Shown: positions 23,866 to 32,836, counted from the first letter of the stretch. The stretch: 39,301 nucleotides of DNA from Bacteroidales bacterium M2 (GCA_001689415.1 LUJM01000041.1:1-39301), one strand, 5' to 3'. The notes: generated from the sequence alone by a model not told the origin. Program-made: numbers and translations.

Positions 23866-26589
23866 TCATGAGCTAATATTATTTCGGGTTTCTGTCGGTG
23901 TTACACCGTATGCTTCCCTATAGCACTTGGTAAAATATGCCGGGGTCGAGAATCCGATTTCATAGGCAATTTCACTTATGGTGCGGTCGCTTGTGGTGAG
24001 CAGGGTGTGGGCTTGTTGCAGTCGCAGACGGCGCATCAGTTCTACCGGGGCATAGTTGGTGAGGGCCTTGATCTTGCGGTAAAATTGCGAGCGCTCCAGC
24101 CCCATGCGCGAGGCTATCATATCCACGCTTAGGTCGGCATTGCCCATCTCGGTCTTAAAGATTTCCAGGAAGCGGTTGTAAAATTCATTGTCAATATCCT
24201 TTGACGGCACTCGTACCGGCTGTGACGATACTGTCTCTCCGGCCAGTTTGTTTGCATGCCACAATTCTTTTATACGCTTGCGGTTAGCTATCAGCGACGC
24301 GCACCTCGACAACAACACCGCACTGCTGAACGGCTTTGACAGATAGCCGTCGGCTCCATTGTCGTAACCCTCGATACGCTGCTCGTCCATAGTGCACGCC
24401 GTAAGCATAAGCACAGGGATATGAGATGTCGTCACCTCGCTCTTGATACGGCGACAACACTCCATACCGTCCATTACGGGCATCATAACATCGCAAATAA
24501 TCAGGTCGGGCACATAGCGGGCGGCCATGCGCACACCCTCCTTGCCATTCGATGCCGTTATGATATTATATTCGTTGTTAAGCAGTTGCCCGACCATGCT
24601 ACGTATATCGCTGTTATCGTCAATCACAAGCACTATAGGCTTGTCGGGATTCATTGAGATTTCTGACTCCGTAGTATCGAGTTCCATATCTACATCGGCA
24701 GCGCTTATCGATTTTTCGTGTTCTGCGGTGCTTTCGGCAACATGGCGAATCGGCAGCCTGATTGTAAACACCGACCCTTTACCCACTGTACTTTCCACCG
24801 ATATGGTACCGCCGTGAAGTTCGACAAAAGCCTTTGCAAGCGACAAGCCAATACCCGAGCCTCGTGGATGTACGCGCTCAGCCTGATAGAACCGATCGAA
24901 GATACTGCCAAGGTCGCGTTCGCTTATACCCTCGCCTGTATCGGCAACGCGGAGTACCAGCTCATCGTCGACAGCAGCATACGAAACTGTGATTTTGCCA
25001 TTGTTGGCAGTATATTTAAATGCATTTGATAGTAGGTTGAAGAATACACGCTCTATTTTTTCGCTATCAAATGCCATCGGCATTGGGCTATCGGATGCCT
25101 CAAGACGCAAATCGATATCACGCTTTCTCGCTATCGAGTAGAACGATTCCATCCAGTCGCGGATAGAGCGGTTGATATCTGCTTCAATAAGGTGTAGGCC
25201 GAGTTTGCCGTTTTCATATTTTCTAAAATCAAGTATCTGATTTATAAGGCGCTGCAAGATTTTCACATTTTTATCGGCAATCTTCATGAGCGAAAGCTGC
25301 GACGCTGTGAGGTTGTCGGCATGGGAAAGCTGTGACACCGGTTCGGCAATTAACGTGAGCGGCGTGCGAAGGTCGTGCGAAACATTGGTGAAGAACATCA
25401 ATTTAGACTGCGTGGCATCCTGCAGCTGGCTATTGAGCGATTTCTGTTTGTCGCGTTCTTCTTCAAGTAATCGGTTCTGAGCCAACAATTCTTCCTGATG
25501 ACGGCTACGCTGCCAGTACGCTCGCAGCAAGAGAAAACCGACTCCGAAAAGCAGCACGATAATAGCAATACTGGCATAAAACAGCGACGTTTGCGACGAA
25601 TGTTTTTCCCAATAATCATCTATCCGGGTCTTGAGCAATCGCATTTTATCTGTCTCCTGCTTCAGGTTCTCATTCTGTAGCAGCAAGATATCGGCATTGC
25701 TAAGGTCTACAGCCGACGACACCGGCAATATGGTTTCCCTTTCATATGGCTCCCCCTTGAGGATGGCAAGGGCTGTCTGCAACACCCTGTGCCCCTCGGT
25801 CGGATAAAGGAATGTTGCGTCAATAACACTATCTGCCACAGCCCTGATACCTATCTCCGGAGCTGCATCGATTCCTATAATTTTTATATCTCTTCGTCCC
25901 CTACGGCTTGCGACCTCTGATGCGCCGATAGCCATGCGGTCATTGTGTGCATAGATTAAATCTACATCGGGATAAACAGTTAGAAGCGAATCGACTACCT
26001 GAACGGCATCTTCCTTGTTCCAGTTGCCCGGCACACCGGCAAGCACCGTGCCTCCTCCGGCCTCGAATTCCCCTACAAAGCCTTTATGCCTGCCCTCGGC
26101 AGGGGTAGAGCCCGACAGACCGTAGATTTCAATTGCTTTGGCTTCACTGCCAAGCATATGCAAGGCATAGTGCGCCGCCGACCGTCCAAGGCCTTCGTCA
26201 TCTACACCTATTCGTGCTGTATATGTATCGCCGTTGATGTTTCTATCAAAAACCACAACAGGGATACCTCGCTCGTAAACTTCTTTTATAATAGGTGTTA
26301 GCGCTGCGGCCTCATTGGGCGATACGATGATGATATCAAAATCATTATCCGCAAAATATCGGATATCGCTTATCTGCCGCTCGTTGTTATCATCGGCCGA
26401 ACGAATCTCAACCACCGCATCTTCGTGAAACATTATTTCGCGATTGATTTCGTCGTTCATCTTCATGCGCCAGTCGTCCTGGCTGCACTGTGATACTCCT
26501 ATCTTATATGTCTTCTCTTCGCTGCATCCAAGAAGACTCATCAAAACCACAAATAGCGATACTAATATTATCTTTCTTCTCAAAAACAT
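23866..26589 (-). CDS. Fructose-sensing hybrid two-component system regulator (BT1754-like)
   Basis: The 907-residue protein starts with a lipobox-like signal (LLGC, Cys22). The sensor (about residues 27-315) is a LacI/RbsB-type periplasmic sugar-binding domain: YKIGVSQCSQDDWRMKMNDE, VVVFDRNING, DLIYAHNDRMAIGA, DIKIIGIDAAPE. One transmembrane helix spans 335-359. Then come HisKA with phospho-His405 (TNVSHDLRTPL), HATPase (SNAFKYTANN, ADTGEGI, GSGIGLSLAK), a receiver domain with phospho-Asp700 (ICDVMMPVMDG), and an AraC DNA-binding domain (about 795-900). This sensor type is the one in BT1754, which binds free fructose and controls the levan locus. It is divergent from GH32 and upstream of the susC operon. 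Confidence 0.93.
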   Translation of the reverse strand: MFLRRKIILVSLFVVLMSLLGCSEEKTYKIGVSQCSQDDWRMKMNDEINREIMFHEDAVVEIRSADDNNERQISDIRYFADNDFDIIIVSPNEAAALTPIIKEVYERGIPVVVFDRNINGDTYTARIGVDDEGLGRSAAHYALHMLGSEAKAIEIYGLSGSTPAEGRHKGFVGEFEAGGGTVLAGVPGNWNKEDAVQVVDSLLTVYPDVDLIYAHNDRMAIGASEVASRRGRRDIKIIGIDAAPEIGIRAVADSVIDATFLYPTEGHRVLQTALAILKGEPYERETILPVSSAVDLSNADILLLQNENLKQETDKMRLLKTRIDDYWEKHSSQTSLFYASIAIIVLLFGVGFLLLRAYWQRSRHQEELLAQNRLLEEERDKQKSLNSQLQDATQSKLMFFTNVSHDLRTPLTLIAEPVSQLSHADNLTASQLSLMKIADKNVKILQRLINQILDFRKYENGKLGLHLIEADINRSIRDWMESFYSIARKRDIDLRLEASDSPMPMAFDSEKIERVFFNLLSNAFKYTANNGKITVSYAAVDDELVLRVADTGEGISERDLGSIFDRFYQAERVHPRGSGIGLSLAKAFVELHGGTISVESTVGKGSVFTIRLPIRHVAESTAEHEKSISAADVDMELDTTESEISMNPDKPIVLVIDDNSDIRSMVGQLLNNEYNIITASNGKEGVRMAARYVPDLIICDVMMPVMDGMECCRRIKSEVTTSHIPVLMLTACTMDEQRIEGYDNGADGYLSKPFSSAVLLSRCASLIANRKRIKELWHANKLAGETVSSQPVRVPSKDIDNEFYNRFLEIFKTEMGNADLSVDMIASRMGLERSQFYRKIKALTNYAPVELMRRLRLQQAHTLLTTSDRTISEIAYEIGFSTPAYFTKCYREAYGVTPTETRNNISS

Positions 26590-26651
26590 TCCAGGGTATA
26601 GATTATATTCAGGTGTTGGATGTCATATCCTAAAAAGGACTTTTTACTCCG

Positions 26652-26659
26652 CAAAGTTA
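26652..26659 (-). promoter_or_regulatory. -7 box of the fructan HTCS gene
   Basis: On the minus strand this reads TAACTTTG, matching TAnnTTTG, 62 bases before the start codon at 26589. Confidence 0.55.
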
Positions 26660-26694
26660 ATGATAATCATATGAAAAAGAGTGCGAAACATATA

Positions 26695-26741
26695 AAAATT
26701 TTGACACATGCAACAAATTTCATATCATTTGCACGTTTTTT
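26695..26741. promoter_or_regulatory. Conserved fructan operator element ahead of GH32
   Basis: TGCA at 26709-26712 and at 26730-26733 lie 21 bp apart, as in the susC copy, followed by AACAAATTTC and CGTTTTTTCC. The upstream flank AAAATTTTGACACA is also shared. It ends about 25 bases before the GH32 -7 box, where an activator touching RNA polymerase would sit, and about 50 bases from the HTCS -7 box. Confidence 0.6.
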
Positions 26742-26766
26742 CCTATACCTTTTTATCCCAATATTG

Positions 26767-26774
26767 TAGCTTTG
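26767..26774 (+). promoter_or_regulatory. -7 box of the GH32-permease-fructokinase operon
   Basis: TAGCTTTG matches TAnnTTTG. It leaves a leader of roughly 100 bases before the GH32 start, which contains a small hairpin CTTC-ATGC-GAAG near 26788-26799. Confidence 0.6.
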
Positions 26775-26883
26775 CAACATCAATTCTTCATGCGAAGATG
26801 AGACAGGTCTATATCAACATCCAATATATATCACTTTCGACAGGTAAGATTGTTTTAGGGTTTACTTTTTTTGACTAATTTTG

Positions 26884-28740
26884 ATGTACCTACATATGCA
26901 CACCTTAAAGAAGACACTCAAAGCCATGATAATCTTAAGCTCGGTTTCGATGGCTACTGCTGCCAATGCGGCACAAGGCGTTGAGATTAATCATCTCGGC
27001 GTTAACAACACGCTCGTTCGAGTTTCAGGCAACGAGCAATTCCTCATTTTGCCTGTTCAGGAATCTAACGACGACGCAAGAATAAACGTTTTGGTCAACG
27101 GTAAGATTGCCGAAACTATTTTTGTCAAGCTTGCCAAATCTAAAACAGATTATACTGTTCCTTTCGACCTATCCAAATACAAGGGGCAAAACGTTATTCT
27201 CGACATTGTGACTCCTCAAGGCAGGAGCTCGGTGAGAGAAGCTAAAGATGACGTTTGCTGGAAAGGCATCGAACTGAAAGACAACTTCGATACTACCGAC
27301 CGCGAGACTAAATTCAGGCCCGTATTCCACCACACTCCTCTTTACGGTTGGATGAACGATCCCAACGGCATGTTCTACAAGGACGGTGTTTGGCATCTTT
27401 ACTACCAATATAACCCTTACGGTTCCAAGTGGCAGAACATGACATGGGGACATTCCTCTTCGACCGACCTCGTCAACTGGGAGCATCATCCTGTTGCAAT
27501 CCGCCCCGACGGTCTCGGTTCTATTTTCAGCGGCAGCTGCGCTATCGACCACGACAACACTGCCGGTTTCGGCAAAGATGCTGTTATTGCTCTATATACT
27601 TCAGCCGGTACAAGCCAGATGCAGAGCATGGCTACGAGCACCGACAACGGTATGACATTCAATGTCTTCCCGTCAAATCCTATACTCACACTCGAAAGTG
27701 AGGCTCGCGACCCAAATATGTTCTGGAACAACAAAACCAAGGAGTGGAATCTCGTCCTTGCTCACGCACTCGACCACGAAATGCTTTTCTTCACATCCCC
27801 CGACCTTAAAAAGTGGACTCTCCAAAGCGGATTCGGTAAAGGTATCGGAGCTCAGGGCGGTGTATGGGAATGTCCAGACCTGTTCGAACTTGATGTCGAC
27901 GGTACCGGTGAGAAGAAATGGGTACTGATTTGCAACATCAACCCCGGTGGACCTTTCGGTGGTTCGGCTATTCAGTACTTCATCGGCGACTGGAATGGTA
28001 AGGAATTCACCGCCGACACTGATAAATCAGGCAAAATCGCTACAAAATGGCTCGACTTTGGCAAAGACAACTACGCTCTTGTAAGCTGGAGCAACTCACC
28101 CGACAACCGACGCACTGCTATTGGCTGGATGAGCAACTGGCAATATGCCGCCGAGGTTCCAACTATACAATACCGTAGCGCAAATACTCTGCCTCGCGAA
28201 ATTGCTTTATTCCGTGCCCCGGACGGAGAGATATACGCTTCAAACGCACCTGTCCCCGAAGTCCTCAATCTGCGCGATAAAGTAGTTGTAAACCGTGGCC
28301 GTACATCTATCGATAAAAATCCCAAGGCATACATGCTGCCTGCTGAAAACAGCGGTATATGCGAAATAATTGCCGACTTCGACGCTCAGAAATCCGATTC
28401 TATCATCATGACTCTGGCCAATAAAGCCGGCGACAAGGTAATTATCAAATACCATACTGCCAACCATACCATATCTTTCGACCGTCGTAATAGTGGCATC
28501 ACCGATTTCAGCGAGAGTTTCCCGGCTGTAACTGTTGCCCCGACTTTCGAAACCGACGGCAAAATCAGCCTGCGCCTGTTTATCGACCGTTCGAGCATCG
28601 AGCTGTTCGGCAACGATGGCAAATTCGTGATGACCAATCTTGTTTTCCCCAACGAGCCCTACTCTACTCTTTCGGTTTCATCGCTCGGCGGAAAAGCTAA
28701 AATGAACAGTCTTAAAGTATATTCTCTTTCCAATAAATAA
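26884..28740 (+). CDS. GH32 fructan hydrolase (exo-levanase/inulinase type), periplasmic
   Basis: The ATG at 26884 gives 618 residues; the ATG at 26896 (MHTLKKTLK) is an equally good or better start for the signal peptide, which is cleaved near NAAQ. An N-terminal beta-sandwich of DUF4980 type (about residues 32-135) precedes the five-bladed propeller. GH32 motifs are complete: WMNDPNG with nucleophile Asp159, ARDPNMF with transition-state Asp276, and WECPDL with acid/base Glu329. A C-terminal beta-sandwich (about 470-618) contains the FIDRSSIELFGNDG segment. The enzyme releases fructose from beta-fructans. It has an ordinary, not a lipoprotein, signal, so it is likely periplasmic. Linkage preference (2,6 or 2,1) cannot be read by eye. 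It heads an operon with the permease and fructokinase. Confidence 0.92.
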   Translation: MYLHMHTLKKTLKAMIILSSVSMATAANAAQGVEINHLGVNNTLVRVSGNEQFLILPVQESNDDARINVLVNGKIAETIFVKLAKSKTDYTVPFDLSKYKGQNVILDIVTPQGRSSVREAKDDVCWKGIELKDNFDTTDRETKFRPVFHHTPLYGWMNDPNGMFYKDGVWHLYYQYNPYGSKWQNMTWGHSSSTDLVNWEHHPVAIRPDGLGSIFSGSCAIDHDNTAGFGKDAVIALYTSAGTSQMQSMATSTDNGMTFNVFPSNPILTLESEARDPNMFWNNKTKEWNLVLAHALDHEMLFFTSPDLKKWTLQSGFGKGIGAQGGVWECPDLFELDVDGTGEKKWVLICNINPGGPFGGSAIQYFIGDWNGKEFTADTDKSGKIATKWLDFGKDNYALVSWSNSPDNRRTAIGWMSNWQYAAEVPTIQYRSANTLPREIALFRAPDGEIYASNAPVPEVLNLRDKVVVNRGRTSIDKNPKAYMLPAENSGICEIIADFDAQKSDSIIMTLANKAGDKVIIKYHTANHTISFDRRNSGITDFSESFPAVTVAPTFETDGKISLRLFIDRSSIELFGNDGKFVMTNLVFPNEPYSTLSVSSLGGKAKMNSLKVYSLSNK

Positions 28741-28755
28741 ACCGGTATTCCAACT

Positions 28756-29943
28756 ATGTATACTCAATCTACCGCCGCTACCGACCGTAAGTCATTCTTG
28801 ATGCAAATTATACCGGTGATGCTATGCTTCTTCGCTATGGGATTCGTAGATCTTGTAGGCACGGCTTCCAACTATGTGCAGAAAGACCTCGGGCTGAGCG
28901 ATTCGCAGGCTAACCTCTTTCCTTCTCTCGTTTTCTTTTGGTTCTTGATTTTCTCTGTACCAACAGGCATGCTGATGAATAAAATCGGCCGCAAGAAAAC
29001 AGTACTAATCAGCCTGGCTCTTACCGCAGTCTCTCTCTTCATCCCTGTCACCGGCGACGGATACACTACCATGCTCCTGTCATTCTCGCTTCTCGGCATC
29101 GGTAACGCCGTGATGCAGACTTCGCTAAATCCTTTGGTTACAAACCTTATCAGCGGCGATAAACTCGCATCTACCCTTACATTTGGGCAGTTCGTCAAGG
29201 CTATTGCATCTTTCCTTGCTCCGATTTTGGCAGCTTGGGGTGCTACTACATACTTTCCCACCTTTGGTCTCGGCTGGCGTGCCTTGTTCGTTATATATGC
29301 TTTGGTCAGCCTTCTGTCAATTGCGGCTCTTGCGGCCACTCCTATTGCCGAAGAGCGCCCCGACAAAGCTTCCGGCGTAGGCGAATGTCTCCGATTGCTC
29401 GGAAAGCCTTTTATTTTCCTTTGCTTCGTAGGCATCATGTGCCATGTCGGTATCGATGTCGGCACCAACACCACAGCTCCTAAGATTATAATGGAGCGCC
29501 TTGGCCTTCCGCTTGTCGAAGCCGGTTTCGCCACAAGCGTATACTTCATCTTCCGTACTGCCGGATGCTTCCTCGGTGCTTTCATACTCCGATCGGTATC
29601 GCCCAAACTATTCTTCGGTATCAGTGTTTTGATGATGCTGGTTGCAATGGCAATGCTATATGCCTGCAACTCGCTATCGACAATCTACATTGCATTGGCC
29701 TTGATTGGTTTTGGCAACTCTAATATTTTCTCTATCGTTTTCTCTCAGGCTCTTATAGCTTCACCGACAGAGAAAAACGAGGTATCGGGCCTGATGATTA
29801 TGGGTCTATTCGGAGGCACTATTTTCCCTCTCGCTATGGGATTTGCTGCCGACCAGGTAGGACAGGCCGGCGCTGTTACGGTTATGACAGTTGGTGTGGC
29901 ATACCTTCTTTACTATACTTTTAAAATTAAATCTAACAAATAA
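28756..29943 (+). CDS. MFS sugar permease, FHS/fucose-permease-like (BT1758-like)
   Basis: The 395-residue membrane protein has about 12 hydrophobic helices. The first is IPVMLCFFAMGFVDLVGTAS and the loop between helices 2 and 3 carries the MFS signature MNKIGRKKTV. The pattern resembles the fucose:H+ symporter (FHS) family. It sits 15 bp after GH32 and 15 bp before fructokinase, the same order as in the B. thetaiotaomicron levan locus, where BT1758 is the inner-membrane transporter. It would carry released fructose into the cytosol by proton symport. Confidence 0.88.
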   Translation: MYTQSTAATDRKSFLMQIIPVMLCFFAMGFVDLVGTASNYVQKDLGLSDSQANLFPSLVFFWFLIFSVPTGMLMNKIGRKKTVLISLALTAVSLFIPVTGDGYTTMLLSFSLLGIGNAVMQTSLNPLVTNLISGDKLASTLTFGQFVKAIASFLAPILAAWGATTYFPTFGLGWRALFVIYALVSLLSIAALAATPIAEERPDKASGVGECLRLLGKPFIFLCFVGIMCHVGIDVGTNTTAPKIIMERLGLPLVEAGFATSVYFIFRTAGCFLGAFILRSVSPKLFFGISVLMMLVAMAMLYACNSLSTIYIALALIGFGNSNIFSIVFSQALIASPTEKNEVSGLMIMGLFGGTIFPLAMGFAADQVGQAGAVTVMTVGVAYLLYYTFKIKSNK

Positions 29944-29958
29944 ACTCTTCTATCTCAC

Positions 29959-30843
29959 ATGAAAGACTCTATAGTTGTAGGCATGGGCGAAGCTTTATGG
30001 GACGTTCTGCCCGAAGGTAAAAAAATCGGTGGTGCTCCTGCCAATTTCGCGTACCACGTTTCTCAGTTCGGACTCGAAAGCTGCGTGGTTAGCGCTGTAG
30101 GCGACGATGCCCTCGGCAAAGAGATTATCGAAAATTTCACATCCAAGGGTCTCAACCACATGATAGCTGATGTGCCTTATCCAACTGGCACTGTTCAGGT
30201 TGAAATCGATCAGGCCGGTATTCCTCAATACGAAATCAAAGAAAACGTTGCTTGGGACAACATTCCCTACACCGCTCATCTCGAGGCGCTCGCAGGTCGT
30301 ACAAAGGCTGTCTGCTTCGGATCGCTGGCTCAACGCAATGTCGTTTCTCGAAATACTATAAACCGCTTCCTCGACGCCATGCCGATGAACGACGACTCGC
30401 TGGTTGTATTCGACGTAAATCTGCGTCAGGGTTTCTACAACAAGGATATCCTCTGCAACTCTATGACGCGTTGCAATATCCTAAAAATCAACGACGAGGA
30501 ACTTGTCACCGTCAGTCGTATGTTCGGTTATCCCGGCATTGACCTGCAGGATAAATGTTGGATTCTTCTGGGCAAATACAATCTCAAGATGCTCATCCTC
30601 ACATGTGGCATCAACGGCAGCTACGTCTTCACCCCCGGAAACGTATCATTCCAGCCGACTCCAAAAGTCGAAGTAGCAGATACTGTTGGTGCCGGTGATT
30701 CTTTCACAGCTGCTTTCATTGCAAGCATACTAAAAGGGAAAAGCGTTGCCGAGGCTCACGCACTGGCTGTTCAGACTTCGGCTTTTGTTTGCACAAAAAA
30801 AGGAGCAATGCCAATTCTTCCCGCCGAAATTACTGAGAAATAA
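29959..30843 (+). CDS. PfkB-family fructokinase (BT1757-like)
   Basis: The 294-residue protein has both PfkB signatures. The N-terminal one is VLPEGKKIGGAPANFAYHVS, of the fructokinase kind. The C-terminal one is ADTVGAGDSFTAAFI, with catalytic base Asp247 in GAGD. The order GH32-permease-kinase supports phosphorylation of fructose by ATP to fructose-6-phosphate in the cytosol. A hairpin inside the miniature element downstream probably ends the operon. Confidence 0.92.
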   Translation: MKDSIVVGMGEALWDVLPEGKKIGGAPANFAYHVSQFGLESCVVSAVGDDALGKEIIENFTSKGLNHMIADVPYPTGTVQVEIDQAGIPQYEIKENVAWDNIPYTAHLEALAGRTKAVCFGSLAQRNVVSRNTINRFLDAMPMNDDSLVVFDVNLRQGFYNKDILCNSMTRCNILKINDEELVTVSRMFGYPGIDLQDKCWILLGKYNLKMLILTCGINGSYVFTPGNVSFQPTPKVEVADTVGAGDSFTAAFIASILKGKSVAEAHALAVQTSAFVCTKKGAMPILPAEITEK

Positions 30844-30882
30844 GATTCCATAGGTATATATATCCGAGGCTGTGTCAACCCC

Positions 30883-30995
30883 ACGGCTCTTTCATTTAAA
30901 CTAAAACTAAAGACATAGATACCCTTACCCGGTTCTTTGAGGATCGGGTAATATTATTTTCGAGAATTCAAGTCAATCTTAAATGAAAGAGCCGT
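30883..30995. mobile_element. 113-bp miniature inverted-repeat element (MITE)
   Basis: ACGGCTCTTTCATTTAA (30883-30899) and its exact reverse complement (30979-30995) bound a 113-bp unit without coding capacity. Its right 43 bp (30953-30995) are identical, inverted, to 38939-38981, the terminus of the insertion sequence at the right edge. It therefore looks like a deletion derivative of that family which could be moved by its transposase. No clear target-site duplication is seen. Confidence 0.8.
30925..30951 (+). terminator. Hairpin inside the miniature element, likely terminator of the GH32 operon
   Basis: TTACCCGGTTC and GGATCGGGTAA form an 11-bp stem (two G-U pairs) with loop TTTGA. It is followed by TATTATTTT. 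It lies 81 bases after the fructokinase stop codon. The terminator is carried by the mobile element. Confidence 0.6.
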
Positions 30996-31037
30996 ATGTT
31001 TGTAGCAATTTATCACACTTATTCAGCCGAAAATTAG

Positions 31038-31045
31038 TACCTTTG
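31038..31045 (+). promoter_or_regulatory. -7 box of the gene at 31076
   Basis: TACCTTTG matches TAnnTTTG, 30 bases before the start codon and just outside the miniature element. Confidence 0.55.
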
Positions 31046-31075
31046 CAATTATCAAAACTTCTCACCCAACCGAAT

Positions 31076-32101
31076 ATGAAAAAAATTTTATATGCTATCT
31101 TTGGTCTGATACTGATAAGTGGCTTCATGATTTCACACGCTCAAACATCGGCTACTCCACAAGAAGTAGTCGTAGGCACGAATCCGGACTCTATGATCAA
31201 TGTAATCGGTTACTTCTGTAAAAACGACACCATCGATTATTGGATTTCTGAAACCGAATGGAAATTCAATAATGGCGACACAATCAAGACTGCCGGGGTG
31301 TCAACAAAAGTAAGAATCGTTGTCACAGACTCCACCTCCACAGGCTATAAGATGACATATACATTCTTGGATTGTGTTGGCGATACCGCTGTCGACAAAG
31401 GGTTAGGCGCGTTTCAAAATAAGATTGTAGAGAAACTTGGTAAAAAGGTCGTTGGTACTACAATCGAATTTGAAACAGATGAATTCGGACACATCACGAA
31501 ATTCAACAACCTTGATAAAATTAAGAAACAAGCCAAGGGCCTCTACAAAGACTGTATGAATGAGTTTGTAAATGTTGATGAAATCAAGGCGTTGAAGGAT
31601 ATGGGCATAGATATGAAGAAACTTATAAATCGGAATGTCAATACCGATGAATTGATAGATGGTTACACCAAAGAACTGAATATGCTGTTCGCCTGTCACG
31701 GACAATCATATCCCCTCGGTGAAGATCATACCCACGAAGATGCCACTGACAAACAATATGAAAACGACACTTATGTAACTGTTTCCAATGACGAGGATGA
31801 TGATTATCATCTATCCTTTGATGTAGTCAGCATAATTCCGCAATCGGTAATTAAAGATAAGATTGCTGAACTCGTGGGGATGTTTGTCAACAACGACATC
31901 ATAAATGATTTTGCCACTGAATATGACAAACAGGTAAATGTCGATGCCACCTCCGACTCATATCTCGCATATGACTTTATTTGGAATGGTTGGCCATATA
32001 AAGTTCTCGACCAGACTACAAACATGATTGGGAAAGTGGGTAAATGTAAGCAAACATACATTTGGGTAGACTACTATTCATTTGCAAATTGGGCTAAATA
32101 G
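31076..32101 (+). CDS. Secreted protein of unknown function
   Basis: I do not recognise a family. The ATG at 31076 gives 341 residues and opens a clear signal peptide (MKKILYAIFGLILISG, cleavage near SHAQ); upstream in-frame sequence runs into the miniature element and is not coding. The mature protein is soluble and acidic. It has a repeated-strand N-terminal half (YWISETEWKFNNGDTIKTAG), a helical middle (about residues 150-210), and an Asp/Glu-rich stretch with HTHED and NDEDDD (about 215-245). Base composition is more A/T-rich than its neighbours, and it has its own promoter and terminator. With a mobile element on one side and gene-poor DNA on the other, it may have been acquired separately. 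Confidence 0.75.
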   Translation: MKKILYAIFGLILISGFMISHAQTSATPQEVVVGTNPDSMINVIGYFCKNDTIDYWISETEWKFNNGDTIKTAGVSTKVRIVVTDSTSTGYKMTYTFLDCVGDTAVDKGLGAFQNKIVEKLGKKVVGTTIEFETDEFGHITKFNNLDKIKKQAKGLYKDCMNEFVNVDEIKALKDMGIDMKKLINRNVNTDELIDGYTKELNMLFACHGQSYPLGEDHTHEDATDKQYENDTYVTVSNDEDDDYHLSFDVVSIIPQSVIKDKIAELVGMFVNNDIINDFATEYDKQVNVDATSDSYLAYDFIWNGWPYKVLDQTTNMIGKVGKCKQTYIWVDYYSFANWAK

Positions 32102-32159
32102 AGTAGCATCTAAATAACTTTTGCCTGAAAGAATAAGCGTCTTTTCGCGCACCTCTTTT

Positions 32160-32198
32160 AGTCCATAACTTCGCTGAAAAATCAGCAAGTTATGGACT
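32160..32198. terminator. Strong hairpin terminator after the gene at 31076
   Basis: AGTCCATAACTT and AAGTTATGGACT form a perfect 12-bp stem, with an inner GCTGA-AAAA-TCAGC hairpin. It lies 58 bases after the stop codon, followed by TATCTTTT. Confidence 0.8.
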
Positions 32199-32796
32199 TA
32201 TCTTTTCCCGACCTTAATTTCAACTCCGTTGAACCGCTCCCGGGCTTCGATGCCCGCGCCGCATTTATAGTCAACTCGGCAACAATCTTCCATGATGAAA
32301 TTAAGCATTATGCCTACTATCGTTGACGAATATCTATCTTATATACCATCTGCTACTGTTCCGTCTTGCGGTATGATACCAACAACGCTTTCGCCAAGTC
32401 AAGAAAGATATAAATTGCCGTCATAAGTCGTGTGCCGACGGCATACTACATCTGTTTATTATGCAAACAACGCGCTCTATTGTTCTCACAAGTATTTGGC
32501 ATGAGTAATGCGATTCATATGTAAGGTTCTAAACAGATTTCTCATTATTAAAATGCCACGTAGCAAATTCTGGTTCGTGCTATAAGAATGCTTTTGAATA
32601 AGAAAGAATTGTATGCTGATTATCTGCGTATTAGGTAGCTACGAGAAAAGATATACACCTGTTACAACACACATAACACACATTGTCACAGCGTATTAGC
32701 GTGAGCGTGGTGACTTGGTGTTTTTTTATACCCGGTCATCCGAATTTATGGTATACAAACATGAAATAAAGGTATAGCTATTTCATTCCTTGGTAC

Positions 32797-32804
32797 TAAT
32801 TTTG
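32797..32804 (+). promoter_or_regulatory. -7 box of the acetyltransferase gene
   Basis: TAATTTTG matches TAnnTTTG, 32 bases before the start codon at 32837. Confidence 0.6.
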
Positions 32805-32836
32805 TTTCATACATTTTTAATCAAGATAACCATAAT

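Larger units (their letters stand above)
32102..32836. other. 735-bp stretch without a convincing gene
   Basis: Apart from the terminator at 32160-32198 and the promoter at 32797-32804, no intact gene is visible. A 44-codon frame at 32192-32326 (+) has G/C-rich third positions (for example LPGFDARAAFIVNSATIFHD) but opens inside the terminator arm and has no recognised family. Short open pieces in other frames up to about 32510 (such as YDTNNAFAKSRK) suggest decayed coding DNA. From 32520 to 32790 the sequence is A/T-rich and featureless. Confidence 0.5.

Noticed and set aside
23666..26883. The T-rich TGCA repeats as simple A/T-rich chance matches
   Set aside because: Exact 21-bp spacing, the shared GACA flank and presence at both promoters of one regulon argue against chance, so they are kept as a finding.
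28872..29669. A 265-codon minus-strand frame opposite the MFS permease
   Set aside because: It mirrors the permease frame, shows Arg/Ser/Thr-rich shadow composition and has no promoter or known domain.
30844..31075. Longer start for the gene at 31076, extending to 30983
   Set aside because: The extra residues are encoded by the end of the miniature element and precede the signal peptide.
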